DNA of 64,000 nt from Tetramitus jugosus. Its lineage: Eukaryota > Heterolobosea > Eutetramitea > Acrasida > Vahlkampfiidae. The stretch covers positions 248,001 through 312,000 of the forward strand of contig OW569357.1 of the NCBI GenBank assembly GCA_937625935.1, written 5' to 3'. The notes beneath the pieces are model-generated. The model worked only from the letters and a program-made list of their open reading frames with translations, did no database searches and was not told the origin of the DNA. Shown here in pieces: positions 34,401 through 43,068 of the stretch. The stretch's first letter is position 1. Each line of letters opens with the position of its first letter. The position numbers and the translations under genes are program-made.

Positions 34401-35554
34401 TCAGCTCTCTGAATGATTCTTCGCTTTTGATTACCTCGCTTTTTAGTCCATGTCTCTGAAAGGAACTCTGGTACGGCCATTCGTTGAATGGATTCGTACT
34501 CTCGATGTTTGGTAACCATGTTGTACACTGGAATAACGAACCAATAATCATGTACACTTTCATTTCTGTAAATTCTCTTTCCACTCTTGCTTCTTCCCTT
34601 TGATGACTCCAAGTTAATCATGTGTTTTGTGTGAGGGTGCACATAGAATTTGGCTTTGAACAAGGTGGAAAGATTGCTCGTGGGGAGTCTGATGGGCTGT
34701 CTTACACCACCTTTCATCCCTCTCCTCTTTCCTCTTCGGGATCCTCCTCGACCACCCTTTCTGAGCCATGGTTGACTCTGCTGGTTAAACTTGCTGACAG
34801 ATAACTGATTTCCCTCTTCAATAATTGCAAAAAAGTGATTATGACTCGACAGCTCATCTAACCGTGGAGATCTAGAAATGACTACATAATCATGCTTTTG
34901 AAACAGAGGAATATAGGGTTCCTGTGTCGAATCTTTCTGTTCTCTTGGTATAATATTGAATGAAATTCCTGCTGCATCACCCTTGTTCTTTCCCTTCTTC
35001 CACTGTACAATTTTACACTTTGCAATATCACCATGTGAATTGGTTTGCAACGATTGAAGAATCTCTGCTCTCGTTTCCTCAAACACATAATCCAAAAACG
35101 AAAAGCAATACTGTTTGACACTCGTGTAATAGTCACTCACTGGTTGAAGCACCTTTGGTGTCTCCAGATCACTGTAGCTCCACTGAAGAACCTTATAATT
35201 CATATCGAATCGATGCTTATTCTTCTCATAATACAGAGCTTTACCCGAAACAGTCTTCTTCTTCTTCTTGTAATGTTCATGCCCCTGTTGCTTCTTCTTT
35301 TCACCTTGTTCATCATTATCATCATCATCATACTCTTCCTCATCATCATCATAATCATATTCTTCATCATCACTGGACTCTAGTGTCAATTCAAGCTTCA
35401 TTGGTCGATTTGCTGCGTCTTGATCATCACCAGTGCCTCTATTGAATCGACCATGACCTCCTCTGCCTCTTCTTGGTCCACCTCCACGTCCACGGCCTCT
35501 ACCACGGTGGCCGCCTCCACCACCGGTGCGTCCTGTTCCTCTGCTTCTTCCCAT
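31494..35554 (-). CDS. Sen1/Upf1-type superfamily 1 RNA/DNA helicase with RGG N-terminus
   Basis: Exons 35554-34268 and 34196-31494 join in phase (intron 34197-34267) to give about 1329 residues. The junction falls inside Walker A: GPPGSGK then TSTLLG. Other SF1B helicase motifs are IDEAAQ (II), GDPHQLPSTV (III), LDTQYRMHPSIS (IV), VDSYQGSEKQVCILSTVR (V) and NVAITRAQ (VI). N-terminal residues 1-50 are Gly/Arg-rich RGG sequence, followed by an acidic tract. An acidic insert sits between motifs IV and V. After the helicase core is an ankyrin-like region (GNQLLESCLNTNNHTLLSHF, then QNLLQECLERKSYLCAAQLL). The tail is Pro/Thr-rich. This belongs to the Upf1/Sen1/IGHMBP2 group and is probably an RNA-processing or transcription-termination helicase. 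No Upf1 zinc CH domain is seen, so it is not Upf1 itself. Confidence 0.88.
35311..35372 (-). repeat. ATC/ATG microsatellite coding an Asp/Glu tract
   Basis: Repeats of CAT and ATC triplets encode the acidic segment of the helicase on the minus strand. Nearly all codons are Asp, Glu or Tyr. Confidence 0.6.
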
Positions 35555-35704
35555 TTTGATATTGTGATATATTATGCTTGATCAAGTTGATTTTTGTGCG
35601 TGCGAATATTCGAAGAGGGGTTTTGTTTGGATGATTTTTTGGTTTGGGTTTCAGCGAAGGGGCAGAAGAACTTTTGAATTTCACACGAAAAGAAGACCAG
35701 CATA

Positions 35705-37051
35705 ATGGTTTGTGTGGGAACAGCAATCAAGCTCAAGAGATGCTTCCAGACGAGTCATAGACTGGATCCCACCAAGAAATCCCAAGTTGATGGTTCTCTC
35801 GAGGATGATCAAGCAAGGTCCGAACATTTGCCAATCCTCAAGTGCAGTCACTGTGGTGTTTCATTTGCAAGTCAGGACTTTATAGTTCACAGTCCGGGTG
35901 CGTTTAGAGCTCACAAGGCGTACCGCACTGCGTCACGTCCTTTGATGACCAGTCACTTGAGAGGTATTATGCCGAGTGGAAAAGATGATGAATGGAGAGA
36001 GTTTTATGGCCCTGTGGAGTATGTTCACTTGGATTGTTGGCAGTATTGGCGAATTAGACCTCACAGAACAATGTTTGGCCATGGATTTCTATTTGGTGAT
36101 GAAGATCGTGTCTTTGACGAAAGAATTTCAACTTGGCAGGTATCGTATAATCAAATGATCGAGTCCTTGATACCATTGGAATCTCGAGAACAAAGAGAGC
36201 TGAAGGAGGAACAGGTAAAATTGGAAAGTTCAGCCTCATCGAGAAAGGAGAAACATGGCATCAGACTTCAACACGAGGACCCAGAAGAGCAGCAAGAAAG
36301 AAAACGACTTAGACTTGAACATGATCCAGGCAGTGAGATAATTAACTCTGACAAGAGAGATGCACACGTTTTGGGACTATCCTTCGATGTTTGGAATCAA
36401 ATATTATGCTACATTTCTGTTCCTGATATTCTAAGATATGTAGCATTGGTTTCCAAGGGCATGTACCAATACACGATTCTCGATTCTATGTGGAATTGTC
36501 TGGGGATTGTAAATTTGAGTTCGTCATTCGCTCAAATTAAACTGGAGCACTATCCAAGTATGAACTACAGGGAAGCATATCAAGTTTGTTCCAAACACGT
36601 ATGTGAGGGTTGTGGTGACTACTGCTCTAATCGAGAGTATAACTATTTTTATCCTCTGGATTGCATCATTTGTGTCGACAAGTGCCAAAAACTACCTCAA
36701 TTCAAACTGATGAACTGGACAGAAGCTACTCGGTATCATCCGCATCTACAGAAATCTGAAATTTTGCGAAGTATGATCGAGCCATTGGCCGTATTCCCTT
36801 CTCTTCAGTTTGTTGCATGTGAGATAAAGTTCCTTCGAGATATTCATCGACAGGATGAGTTGCGTAACTGTCTAATCCGTGAGTTATCCGAAAGGAAGGT
36901 ACAATTAGATAACGTGGAAACTGAAGTTCAAAAATGGATCGATGAAGAAAGGAGGAAGAGAAAGGGGTTACTGTACAATTTTATCTACCGCAACGAAACC
37001 AACGCTTCTGTAGTGTCCCGTGTTGTCTCCAAGTATTTGGGCGAGCACTGA
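35705..37051 (+). CDS. PARP-like zinc finger plus F-box protein
   Basis: This 448-residue protein starts at the ATG at 35705. A CxxC pair (Cys47, Cys50) and a later HxxC (His108, Cys111) are followed by Trp. The layout C-x2-C ... H-x2-C with an aromatic after the last Cys resembles PARP-type DNA-nick-sensing zinc fingers, though the spacing is wider. An acidic, charged linker follows. An F-box comes next (about 220-262: LSFDVWNQILCYISVPDILR, then SKGMYQ), suggesting an SCF adaptor. Next is a second Cys cluster (CSKHVCEGCGDYC, CIICVDKC) that may bind zinc. A charged helix closes the protein. Substrate is unknown. The gene is head to head with the helicase, 150 bases away. Confidence 0.75.
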   Translation: MVCVGTAIKLKRCFQTSHRLDPTKKSQVDGSLEDDQARSEHLPILKCSHCGVSFASQDFIVHSPGAFRAHKAYRTASRPLMTSHLRGIMPSGKDDEWREFYGPVEYVHLDCWQYWRIRPHRTMFGHGFLFGDEDRVFDERISTWQVSYNQMIESLIPLESREQRELKEEQVKLESSASSRKEKHGIRLQHEDPEEQQERKRLRLEHDPGSEIINSDKRDAHVLGLSFDVWNQILCYISVPDILRYVALVSKGMYQYTILDSMWNCLGIVNLSSSFAQIKLEHYPSMNYREAYQVCSKHVCEGCGDYCSNREYNYFYPLDCIICVDKCQKLPQFKLMNWTEATRYHPHLQKSEILRSMIEPLAVFPSLQFVACEIKFLRDIHRQDELRNCLIRELSERKVQLDNVETEVQKWIDEERRKRKGLLYNFIYRNETNASVVSRVVSKYLGEH

Positions 37052-37261
37052 TTTGCATTAAACGAGATGACATTTTATTTTCCACTCTTTTCTCATGTGC
37101 GATTCTACATGCAATGTCATCCTTATTCTGACTTACCAGGCATGTATACTACATATGCGGCTTGATGATCCATCTCTTAAGAATGAGAAACGAAGAAACA
37201 AGATATTTTTCCAAAAAGTATTGCAATCCGTGCTTTGAAAAGGCAAGAGAGACGCAAGTTC

Positions 37262-37618
37262 TCAACCCTTGAGACCAGCTCCACCACCTCCCACATTCAC
37301 ACCATACTTTTTCCTCTCGTAGAACAAGTCAGTCTTAGCTGTACCAATGTTCAAAATCTTTGGACAACCGTCTCGGTCCTTCTCTTGTCTCACGCACTCT
37401 CTACAATAGTAGGCATCACTGACACCGACTCCTCCACAAATGACACAACGTCCCTGGAATGATCCATAGTTGCACTCGTCGCAAATACGCACAAGTGTGT
37501 GTTGACTGACCATACTGTCGCAAATGACGCATTTTCCATCACATTTTTCACACAAACGACCAATTGCAATGCCTGGTTGTTTGCGGCACATGATGAGGTC
37601 TGGATGATGCTTGGACAT
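37262..37618 (-). CDS. PHF5A: PHF5A / Rds3, SF3b splicing factor subunit
   Basis: Component of the SF3b complex in U2 snRNP, which recognises the branch point. The 118-residue protein begins [20 protein letters not shown] and carries the knot of CxxC pairs: [34 protein letters not shown] and AYYCRECV. The near-invariant block [20 protein letters not shown] is present. The C-terminal tail GGGGAGLKG is unusual. All zinc ligands expected of the family appear intact. The gene is divergent from SAS-4 across about 230 bases that contain TTCCCGCC (37744-37751). Confidence 0.97.
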   Translation of the reverse strand: MSKHHPDLIMCRKQPGIAIGRLCEKCDGKCVICDSMVSQHTLVRICDECNYGSFQGRCVICGGVGVSDAYYCRECVRQEKDRDGCPKILNIGTAKTDLFYERKKYGVNVGGGGAGLKG

Positions 37619-37743
37619 GATTGTTGGATTTGTTGTCTGTTGTTTTTAAGCTTTTGTTGTTTTGATCTTGTTTTGTTTGTCTTCGAAGCTTTTTATTTGG
37701 TTCCCTCGATCACACATGCATTTGCTCGTTGAAGCGGTTGAGA

Positions 37744-37751
37744 TTCCCGCC
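37744..37751. promoter_or_regulatory. E2F-like site TTCCCGCC
   Basis: TTCCCGCC matches the E2F consensus core. It lies in the divergent spacer between PHF5A and SAS-4, about 100 bases from the SAS-4 start. Function is inferred. Confidence 0.3.
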
Positions 37752-37851
37752 TTTTTGCAAAAACAAATATTTGGTGTTTTTCTGATTCTATTGATCTTCA
37801 TCGTTTTTTGATAATACAACAACATTCAAATTGATCAATATCTGGTTGAAA

Positions 37852-40296
37852 ATGGAAGACGAACATAGCTACAGAAGTGATGAGGAGCAACAAGAAACTC
37901 CACCAAAACCAAAGTTTCTCAAGAGGAATGCTCGTTGGGGAGAGCTCATGCAGAAAGTTTCAAAGCCAGGTGAGATTGTACCAAAAACAATGAAACACAC
38001 GAAACAAGCTGTTTTGGAGAGAGCAGAAGCAGAAAAACAACAAGAAGTTCATGAAGGAAAACTTTCTCCAGTGAAGATCGAGCATGACAGAGCTACGATC
38101 TCTTCCAAATCATCACGAAGCAGAGCAACGGCTCCGATTAGTTCGGAAAGGAAGATCGTTGAATCAAATAGTGTAAAAGTTGATAAGAAAGCTAGGGGGA
38201 GAGCTGAATTGAATGAGAACAATTATGTTCAATACATTGAACAGAGAGAGAAAAATGAGAGAAATGCATTCTTAAAGATGGAGAAACAATTGACTCTGAG
38301 CGGGAGACACAATGGAATGAGTAGAGAAAATAGCGTAAATGAATCAGCCATCCAAAATTCGGAGGGGCAGGATGAATATGACGATGAGAGCGAAGATGAT
38401 GATTTTGTTCGAAAGTACATATCTCCATTGGATAAGCTGCCGGATCCCTTTGAAGAAAGACAAAATGAAAACGAGGGACCCATCGATAGTAGACAGAAGA
38501 ATTCAACATCTATTGTGGGAAGAACATTCCATCCAAAATCTCCCAATGATATCTTGAAGGAGTCAAGCAGTAACACGATTGTTGACCTCGAAGAGGAAGT
38601 GTCCTACCGGAATATGTATGAAAGGAAAAGAGAATACAAGAATAGAGAGAATACTGTAGTAGAGGAGGAAGAGGACGAGGAAGAGGAAGAAGACAGATAC
38701 GATTACAAATCAGACCTAGAGGACACAGTATCACCGCAACAATCTATGACGCCCAATAGAAAATCAGCTCATAGCAATCAATCTATGTTGGTGAAGAGAT
38801 ACTTTCACACGAAGTCGGAAGACAAACAACAGAAGAAGAAGCAAATGATACAACAGAGAAAACAGGAGAAAGAAGAAGAATTGAAGAAGGAAAGAGATAT
38901 ACAAGAGTTGGAGGAGCAACTTCACTACTACCGAACAGAAAACAAGAAGATCAAAGAAATGAAAGAGGAACTTCAAACAGAGAGACAGAAACTCATCTTG
39001 GAACGAACAGAATTCGTCCAGATGAAGGAGAGAGAAAAAGAAAAGATCGATAGCTACAGGGAGAACGAAATGCGAAAAATACAGCAGGAGAAGAGAGTAG
39101 TAGAGAGACAAATTAAAGCGAATCAACAACACGTAAGTCGGAGAGAGCAAGAGAAAGAGATAGAAAAACTCAAACAAAAGATTATTGAGATGTCCCAAGA
39201 GTTTAAATTGAAGGAGAAGAATTCAAAGGCATCATTAGACATATTGAGGAGAAAATGCGAGCAATACAAAACAGATAATGATGAGCTGAGAGAAGAGCTC
39301 AAGAGGAGAGAGTTAGAAAGAATAGAGATTCAATTTAACGAAAGAGATCAATCGCCCCAGTCAAAGAAAAGCAAAACAAGTCCTTCCATAAGAGTTAGGC
39401 ATGAACCTGAAAAACTACCGAGAGAATCTTACCAAAACAGATCCCATTCGAAAACAGAACCGGTTGTTTATGACAGTGACGATAGGGGTGATGATGAAAG
39501 GTACTCTGAGATCGCTGATCGTGTCCCAGTCACAAAATCCCGTTCTTCTTTCAATAGATATAGTCAGAAAGAACATGAAGAGGAAGAAAATGAGCATGAA
39601 AGCGATTCAAGTTCAATATGGAATGCGGACAGTGAAGACGAGGTTGAGATTCCCAAAGCACATTCTGGGGTGAGTAGACACTCAGAAACAGAACTAACTC
39701 GATATGTTAAAAAGCTACGGATTAGATATCTCGATGGCCTAGACCAATTGGATGATAGAATAGGAGATGATGACGAAGCAACTGATCGTTTAATCAGTTC
39801 AAACAAAATCCAGGGAGGAAAAACTGAACGAAAGTTTTTGAGTGGAAAGGTAGAGATCATACATTCCAATGGAACAGTGAAGAAGGTCATGGGAGATCGA
39901 ACTGTAATTATTCTATTTAACAATGGAGATAAGAAGAAGACTCTCCCAAATGATACAACCATTTACTATTATGCCACTGCTAACACAACCCAGATTTCCC
40001 TACCTAATGGAGTTGAAATTTTCAAGTTTGCGAATTTGCAAGTGGAGAGGCACTACCCCGAAGGGATTAAGGAAATTTCGTTCCCAGATAGCACTGTAAA
40101 ATACATAAAACCAAATGGTGAAGAGGAGGTCATCTTTGCCGATGGAACTGTTCAATTAACCACAGTTGAAAGAGACCGTATCATTACATTTCCAGATGGA
40201 CACAAGGAAACTTGGTACAGAGATGGAACCAAACGGATTGAACAACCTTCAAGCAACAACAAGACCATTCACAGCAAAAAACATTACTACTCATGA
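37852..40296 (+). CDS. CENPJ: CENPJ / CPAP / SAS-4 centriole assembly protein
   Basis: SAS-4 controls centriole length and joins pericentriolar material through its C-terminal G-box. The ATG at 37852 starts MEDEHSYRSDEEQQ, giving 814 residues; an upstream TTG extension was not used. The layout fits the family. A charged, disordered N-terminal half is followed by a long coiled coil (about 320-500, rich in Glu, Lys, Arg and Gln). The C-terminal TCP10/G-box domain (about 650-790) is a series of short repeated beta strands: VEIIHSNGTVKKVMGDRTV, LPNGVEIFKF, IKPNGEEEVIFADGTVQ and ITFPDGHKETWYRDGT. This repeat of NG/DG turns every roughly 20 residues is diagnostic. The microtubule-binding PN2-3 region is not obvious. 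Confidence 0.9.
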   Translation: MEDEHSYRSDEEQQETPPKPKFLKRNARWGELMQKVSKPGEIVPKTMKHTKQAVLERAEAEKQQEVHEGKLSPVKIEHDRATISSKSSRSRATAPISSERKIVESNSVKVDKKARGRAELNENNYVQYIEQREKNERNAFLKMEKQLTLSGRHNGMSRENSVNESAIQNSEGQDEYDDESEDDDFVRKYISPLDKLPDPFEERQNENEGPIDSRQKNSTSIVGRTFHPKSPNDILKESSSNTIVDLEEEVSYRNMYERKREYKNRENTVVEEEEDEEEEEDRYDYKSDLEDTVSPQQSMTPNRKSAHSNQSMLVKRYFHTKSEDKQQKKKQMIQQRKQEKEEELKKERDIQELEEQLHYYRTENKKIKEMKEELQTERQKLILERTEFVQMKEREKEKIDSYRENEMRKIQQEKRVVERQIKANQQHVSRREQEKEIEKLKQKIIEMSQEFKLKEKNSKASLDILRRKCEQYKTDNDELREELKRRELERIEIQFNERDQSPQSKKSKTSPSIRVRHEPEKLPRESYQNRSHSKTEPVVYDSDDRGDDERYSEIADRVPVTKSRSSFNRYSQKEHEEEENEHESDSSSIWNADSEDEVEIPKAHSGVSRHSETELTRYVKKLRIRYLDGLDQLDDRIGDDDEATDRLISSNKIQGGKTERKFLSGKVEIIHSNGTVKKVMGDRTVIILFNNGDKKKTLPNDTTIYYYATANTTQISLPNGVEIFKFANLQVERHYPEGIKEISFPDSTVKYIKPNGEEEVIFADGTVQLTTVERDRIITFPDGHKETWYRDGTKRIEQPSSNNKTIHSKKHYYS
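38661..38695 (+). repeat. GAG/GAA-rich coding tract
   Basis: Near-continuous GAG, GAA and GAC codons give an acidic tract in the N-terminal half of SAS-4. Confidence 0.5.
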
Positions 40297-40303
40297 CTGT
40301 AGA

Positions 40304-40344
40304 TTTGGCGCCTTCCGAACTGAGTTGTTTTTGCCGCCAAAAAA
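40304..40344. promoter_or_regulatory. Paired E2F-like sites before the deoxynucleoside kinase
   Basis: TTTGGCGCC at 40304-40312 and GCCGCCAAAA (reverse complement TTTTGGCGGC) at 40333-40342 lie 24 bases apart in opposite orientation. They are about 120 to 155 bases upstream of the kinase start. Both match E2F/DP consensus forms. A role in S-phase expression is inferred. Confidence 0.4.
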
Positions 40345-40459
40345 CTTCGCATAAACAAATGAACCACCATTTTGTTTTGGACGTTGCAAAAGCTCAGTTC
40401 GAACAACCACACAAACAAAGAAAATACAAGGATAACAACCACCGCCACTAACCAAAATT

Positions 40460-41110
40460 ATGTCCCAAATTACTACATTTGCACAATCAGAGAAACTATT
40501 CATTGGCATCAGTGGTCTCATCGGTGCAGGCAAGACGACTTTGGCAGAGGCACTCTCCGCTAAAATGAACCTCCCACTCTATTGTGAACCAGTGATTGAC
40601 AATGTTTACTTGGCAGATTTTTACAAGGACCCCAAACGATATGCATTCAACCTTCAAGTTTATTTGCTGAATGAACGATTCAGGCAGCATCAACAAATCA
40701 TATGGAACGGCAAGGGTGGAGTCCAAGATCGAACCATTTATGAAGACGGTGTGTTTGCTAAAGTCTTGTACAACCAGGGAATGATTGACAAGAGAGATTA
40801 TGACACTTATTTGTCTCTGTTTGCCAACATGTCAAACTTTATGAAGAAGAACAATTTGATTGTTCATTTGGATGTGACGGCAGAGGAGTCACTAGAGCGG
40901 ATTAAGCTCAGATCAAGAGACTGTGAATCGACCATTTCTCTGGACTATTTGAAGGAGTTGCATGCAGCTTATGAAGAGTTTTTGCTCGATATTGCACGTG
41001 TCATACCTGTTCTCAGAGTCAAGTACTCTGAGTTTAAGACTGCTGAGGAAATGGCCAACATTATCAACGAAGAGTTCCACAAGATGCTCAACATTAAAAC
41101 CATTCACTAA
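40460..41110 (+). CDS. Deoxynucleoside kinase (dCK/dGK family)
   Basis: Phosphorylates deoxynucleosides in the salvage route to dNTPs. The 216-residue protein has the P-loop GLIGAGKTT near residue 18, the nucleoside-binding segment VQDRTIYED (the DRS-like motif), and a lid Arg cluster RIKLRSRDCE. Length fits the non-viral dNK family. The fold is closer to deoxyadenosine/deoxyguanosine kinases than to thymidine kinase type 1, because no C-terminal zinc ribbon is present. Substrate choice cannot be read from sequence. Start ATG 40460 gives MSQITTFAQSEKLFIGI, placing the P-loop at the expected distance. It follows SAS-4 by 163 bases on the same strand. Confidence 0.88.
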   Translation: MSQITTFAQSEKLFIGISGLIGAGKTTLAEALSAKMNLPLYCEPVIDNVYLADFYKDPKRYAFNLQVYLLNERFRQHQQIIWNGKGGVQDRTIYEDGVFAKVLYNQGMIDKRDYDTYLSLFANMSNFMKKNNLIVHLDVTAEESLERIKLRSRDCESTISLDYLKELHAAYEEFLLDIARVIPVLRVKYSEFKTAEEMANIINEEFHKMLNIKTIH

Positions 41111-41253
41111 CCTAGCTTTACGCACATGCACATTTTTCTCACAGAAATTCTCCGCAAGTTATTTGGCCGATTGTTGAAAATTCGGAACAAACAAAAAAAC
41201 AAAAGGAGAACACAAACGCTTACACAGTTACTACCACAAGGTGAAATCGGACC

Positions 41254-42570
41254 ATGTTGTTAAGCAAGAGACAAATTCACTCGATTCGAATGAATTTTCG
41301 ACAACACAAGAAAATCATCTACAGAGCACTCATCATACTCGCGATTCTGCTCATTCTGTTGCCAGTTTTTCTCTTTTTTCGAAATTTCTTGTTTCGGCCA
41401 TTGGACAAATCTGATTTGATGCAAACACCTGGGTCCATGTGTCAGAATGTGCTGAATGACGAGACGAGGTCCATTATTCCCATTGTTCAAGTGTTTGACA
41501 GCATGCCATTCATGTTCTTTCGAAATGCTGGAAAAGCCTGTCCTCACTATGTCTATCCAAGTTTGTTGCAATCGGCAAAGAATAATCCATGTGTGATTTT
41601 TGTGGGAAATGAAGCGTGCAGAAGCACAGTGGAAAGCATAAGCAACGATAGAGCGTTGCTCAAGGAGGGACACGAGGTTGTGTTTCAGAGTATTCGTAAT
41701 GTGTTGTATGCAAATGCGATTGATGAGCTGTATCGCAAGTTTCCTCATCATTGGTTCCCCTACTTTAAGAGATATTATGAATTTTTGTGCTTTGTGAGAT
41801 TTTATGTGTTGAGAGCAATGATGAACAAGTTTCAATTGAAGCACGTGTTTTATCAGGACAGTGATACGTTGTTGTTTGCCAATGTGACCAGAATGGTTCA
41901 ATTGATTGAACAACAACCACATTCGACTATTGCTCCTGTAGCTGCTCCTATTGCTGCAACTGGTGATCAAAAGGAAGGTGAACAACCAGCGAAACGAACA
42001 TTTGTGAGCCCATTAGATGTCGGATTGACAACTGATCAATCAGCATTTACTTCTGGGCACTTTAGTCTCTTTTCTCAGGCTGGAATCACAGATGCGATCA
42101 ACTTTTTAGAAGAGTTCTTTTCCAAGCACTCAATAACCACTATGCAGCACTTTAGCGATATGACAGCATTGAATTTGTTCATATTTTCTAGCATTCCAAA
42201 GGAATCACGGTGGTGCAAGCACTATATGGAATATGAGTATAGGTGCGGAGAACACGAACGATTGGTGCAACCTCCACTGACTTATCAACGCACGACCAAG
42301 GTTCTCAGCTTGAGCCATCCACCAATTGTTTTGTCAGAGCAGGAATCTGGATTTTTTGATTTGAATTATGTTGCTGGTGACGTCCATTGGAACAATGGTG
42401 TCCCATACAAGAAAGGAACTAAATTGCAGTACTTTGCGATCCATTTCCAAGGAAATAAGAAATGGTATATCAAACGATACACTGATCTTCCTGCATGTTC
42501 AAAAGGCAAACAATGCACTTGTGAAGGAGTGAAATGTTCACATTGCCAAAGCTGTAGCAACTGGAACTGA
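41254..42570 (+). CDS. Type II membrane glycosyltransferase-like protein with Cys-rich tail
   Basis: This 438-residue protein has a short basic cytoplasmic N-terminus and one signal-anchor helix (about 25-48: ALIILAILLILLPVFLFFRN), the layout of Golgi glycosyltransferases. The lumenal domain has HVFYQDSDTLLFANVTRMVQ (about 197-216). Its DSD triad resembles the metal- and nucleotide-sugar-binding DxD motif. A later segment, FTSGHFSLFSQ, also fits the GT-A pattern. An Ala/Pro insert interrupts the domain near 225-245. The C-terminus has seven Cys in a short stretch: CSKGKQCTC, then CSHCQSC, possibly a metal- or disulfide-rich knob. Family is assigned only at the fold level; the sugar donor and acceptor are unknown. 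Confidence 0.65.
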   Translation: MLLSKRQIHSIRMNFRQHKKIIYRALIILAILLILLPVFLFFRNFLFRPLDKSDLMQTPGSMCQNVLNDETRSIIPIVQVFDSMPFMFFRNAGKACPHYVYPSLLQSAKNNPCVIFVGNEACRSTVESISNDRALLKEGHEVVFQSIRNVLYANAIDELYRKFPHHWFPYFKRYYEFLCFVRFYVLRAMMNKFQLKHVFYQDSDTLLFANVTRMVQLIEQQPHSTIAPVAAPIAATGDQKEGEQPAKRTFVSPLDVGLTTDQSAFTSGHFSLFSQAGITDAINFLEEFFSKHSITTMQHFSDMTALNLFIFSSIPKESRWCKHYMEYEYRCGEHERLVQPPLTYQRTTKVLSLSHPPIVLSEQESGFFDLNYVAGDVHWNNGVPYKKGTKLQYFAIHFQGNKKWYIKRYTDLPACSKGKQCTCEGVKCSHCQSCSNWN

Positions 42571-42638
42571 AAAGGAAAATTTTCATCAATCACTTCAATC
42601 ATAAACCTATATTTATACCACCACACAGAGCTCAAAAA

Positions 42639-43067
42639 ATGAAAACAACAACGAAAAAGCTTCATCACAGCTTACGAAACATTGTCTATCGACAGAATGG
42701 TATTTTCAATGTAGAAAAACTAAAACAAGAGTTGCAAAAAGATGATCCATTCAATGATGAAGGTGAACTTGCCAAGACGTTAGAACCTTCGATAACGACT
42801 CTGATCTGGGCCACTTTTTTCATTTTGAGTTCTTCTGTGCTGTTTCTGTGGTTTATTCTATCGTTTGTGTCGAAGATATCCATTGGTGTGAGTGGAAGCA
42901 GCACGCATGATGCTTTGTTCACTTGGATATGGGATCCAATATCAAATGTTTTGCGGTTGATTGCCTCTGATTGGTACTATTTTATAGCTCTGCCCATTTC
43001 TCTGCCCATATTCATGTGGCTCGTGTACTTTAATTGGTTGTATATGAATTTTTTTAAACACAATTAA
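42639..43067 (+). CDS. PIGY: PIG-Y-like subunit of GPI-GlcNAc transferase
   Basis: PIG-Y is a small regulatory subunit of the complex that makes GlcNAc-PI, the first step of GPI-anchor synthesis on the ER. The 142-residue protein has two membrane helices (about 53-75 and 112-135). The C-terminal part reads FIALPISLPIFMWLVYFNWL then FFKHN, closely matching the PIG-Y signature LLLPITIPVYVFFHLW with final LFRHN. The protein is about twice the usual 71 residues because of an N-terminal cytosolic extension of roughly 50 residues. Its stop codon is one base away from that of the convergent phosphatase gene. The assignment rests on the C-terminal motif and hydrophobic pattern. Confidence 0.75.
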   Translation: MKTTTKKLHHSLRNIVYRQNGIFNVEKLKQELQKDDPFNDEGELAKTLEPSITTLIWATFFILSSSVLFLWFILSFVSKISIGVSGSSTHDALFTWIWDPISNVLRLIASDWYYFIALPISLPIFMWLVYFNWLYMNFFKHN

Positions 43068-43068
43068 A

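Noticed and set aside
37061-37125. Nine-base inverted repeat (GATGACATT / AATGTCATC) between convergent genes.
   Set aside because: Arms are short with a 38-base loop, so it is not convincing beyond chance.
38764-39198. Minus-strand Leu/Phe-rich frame in SAS-4.
   Set aside because: Shadow of a Glu/Lys coiled coil, since GAA/AAG reads as TTC/CTT on the other strand.
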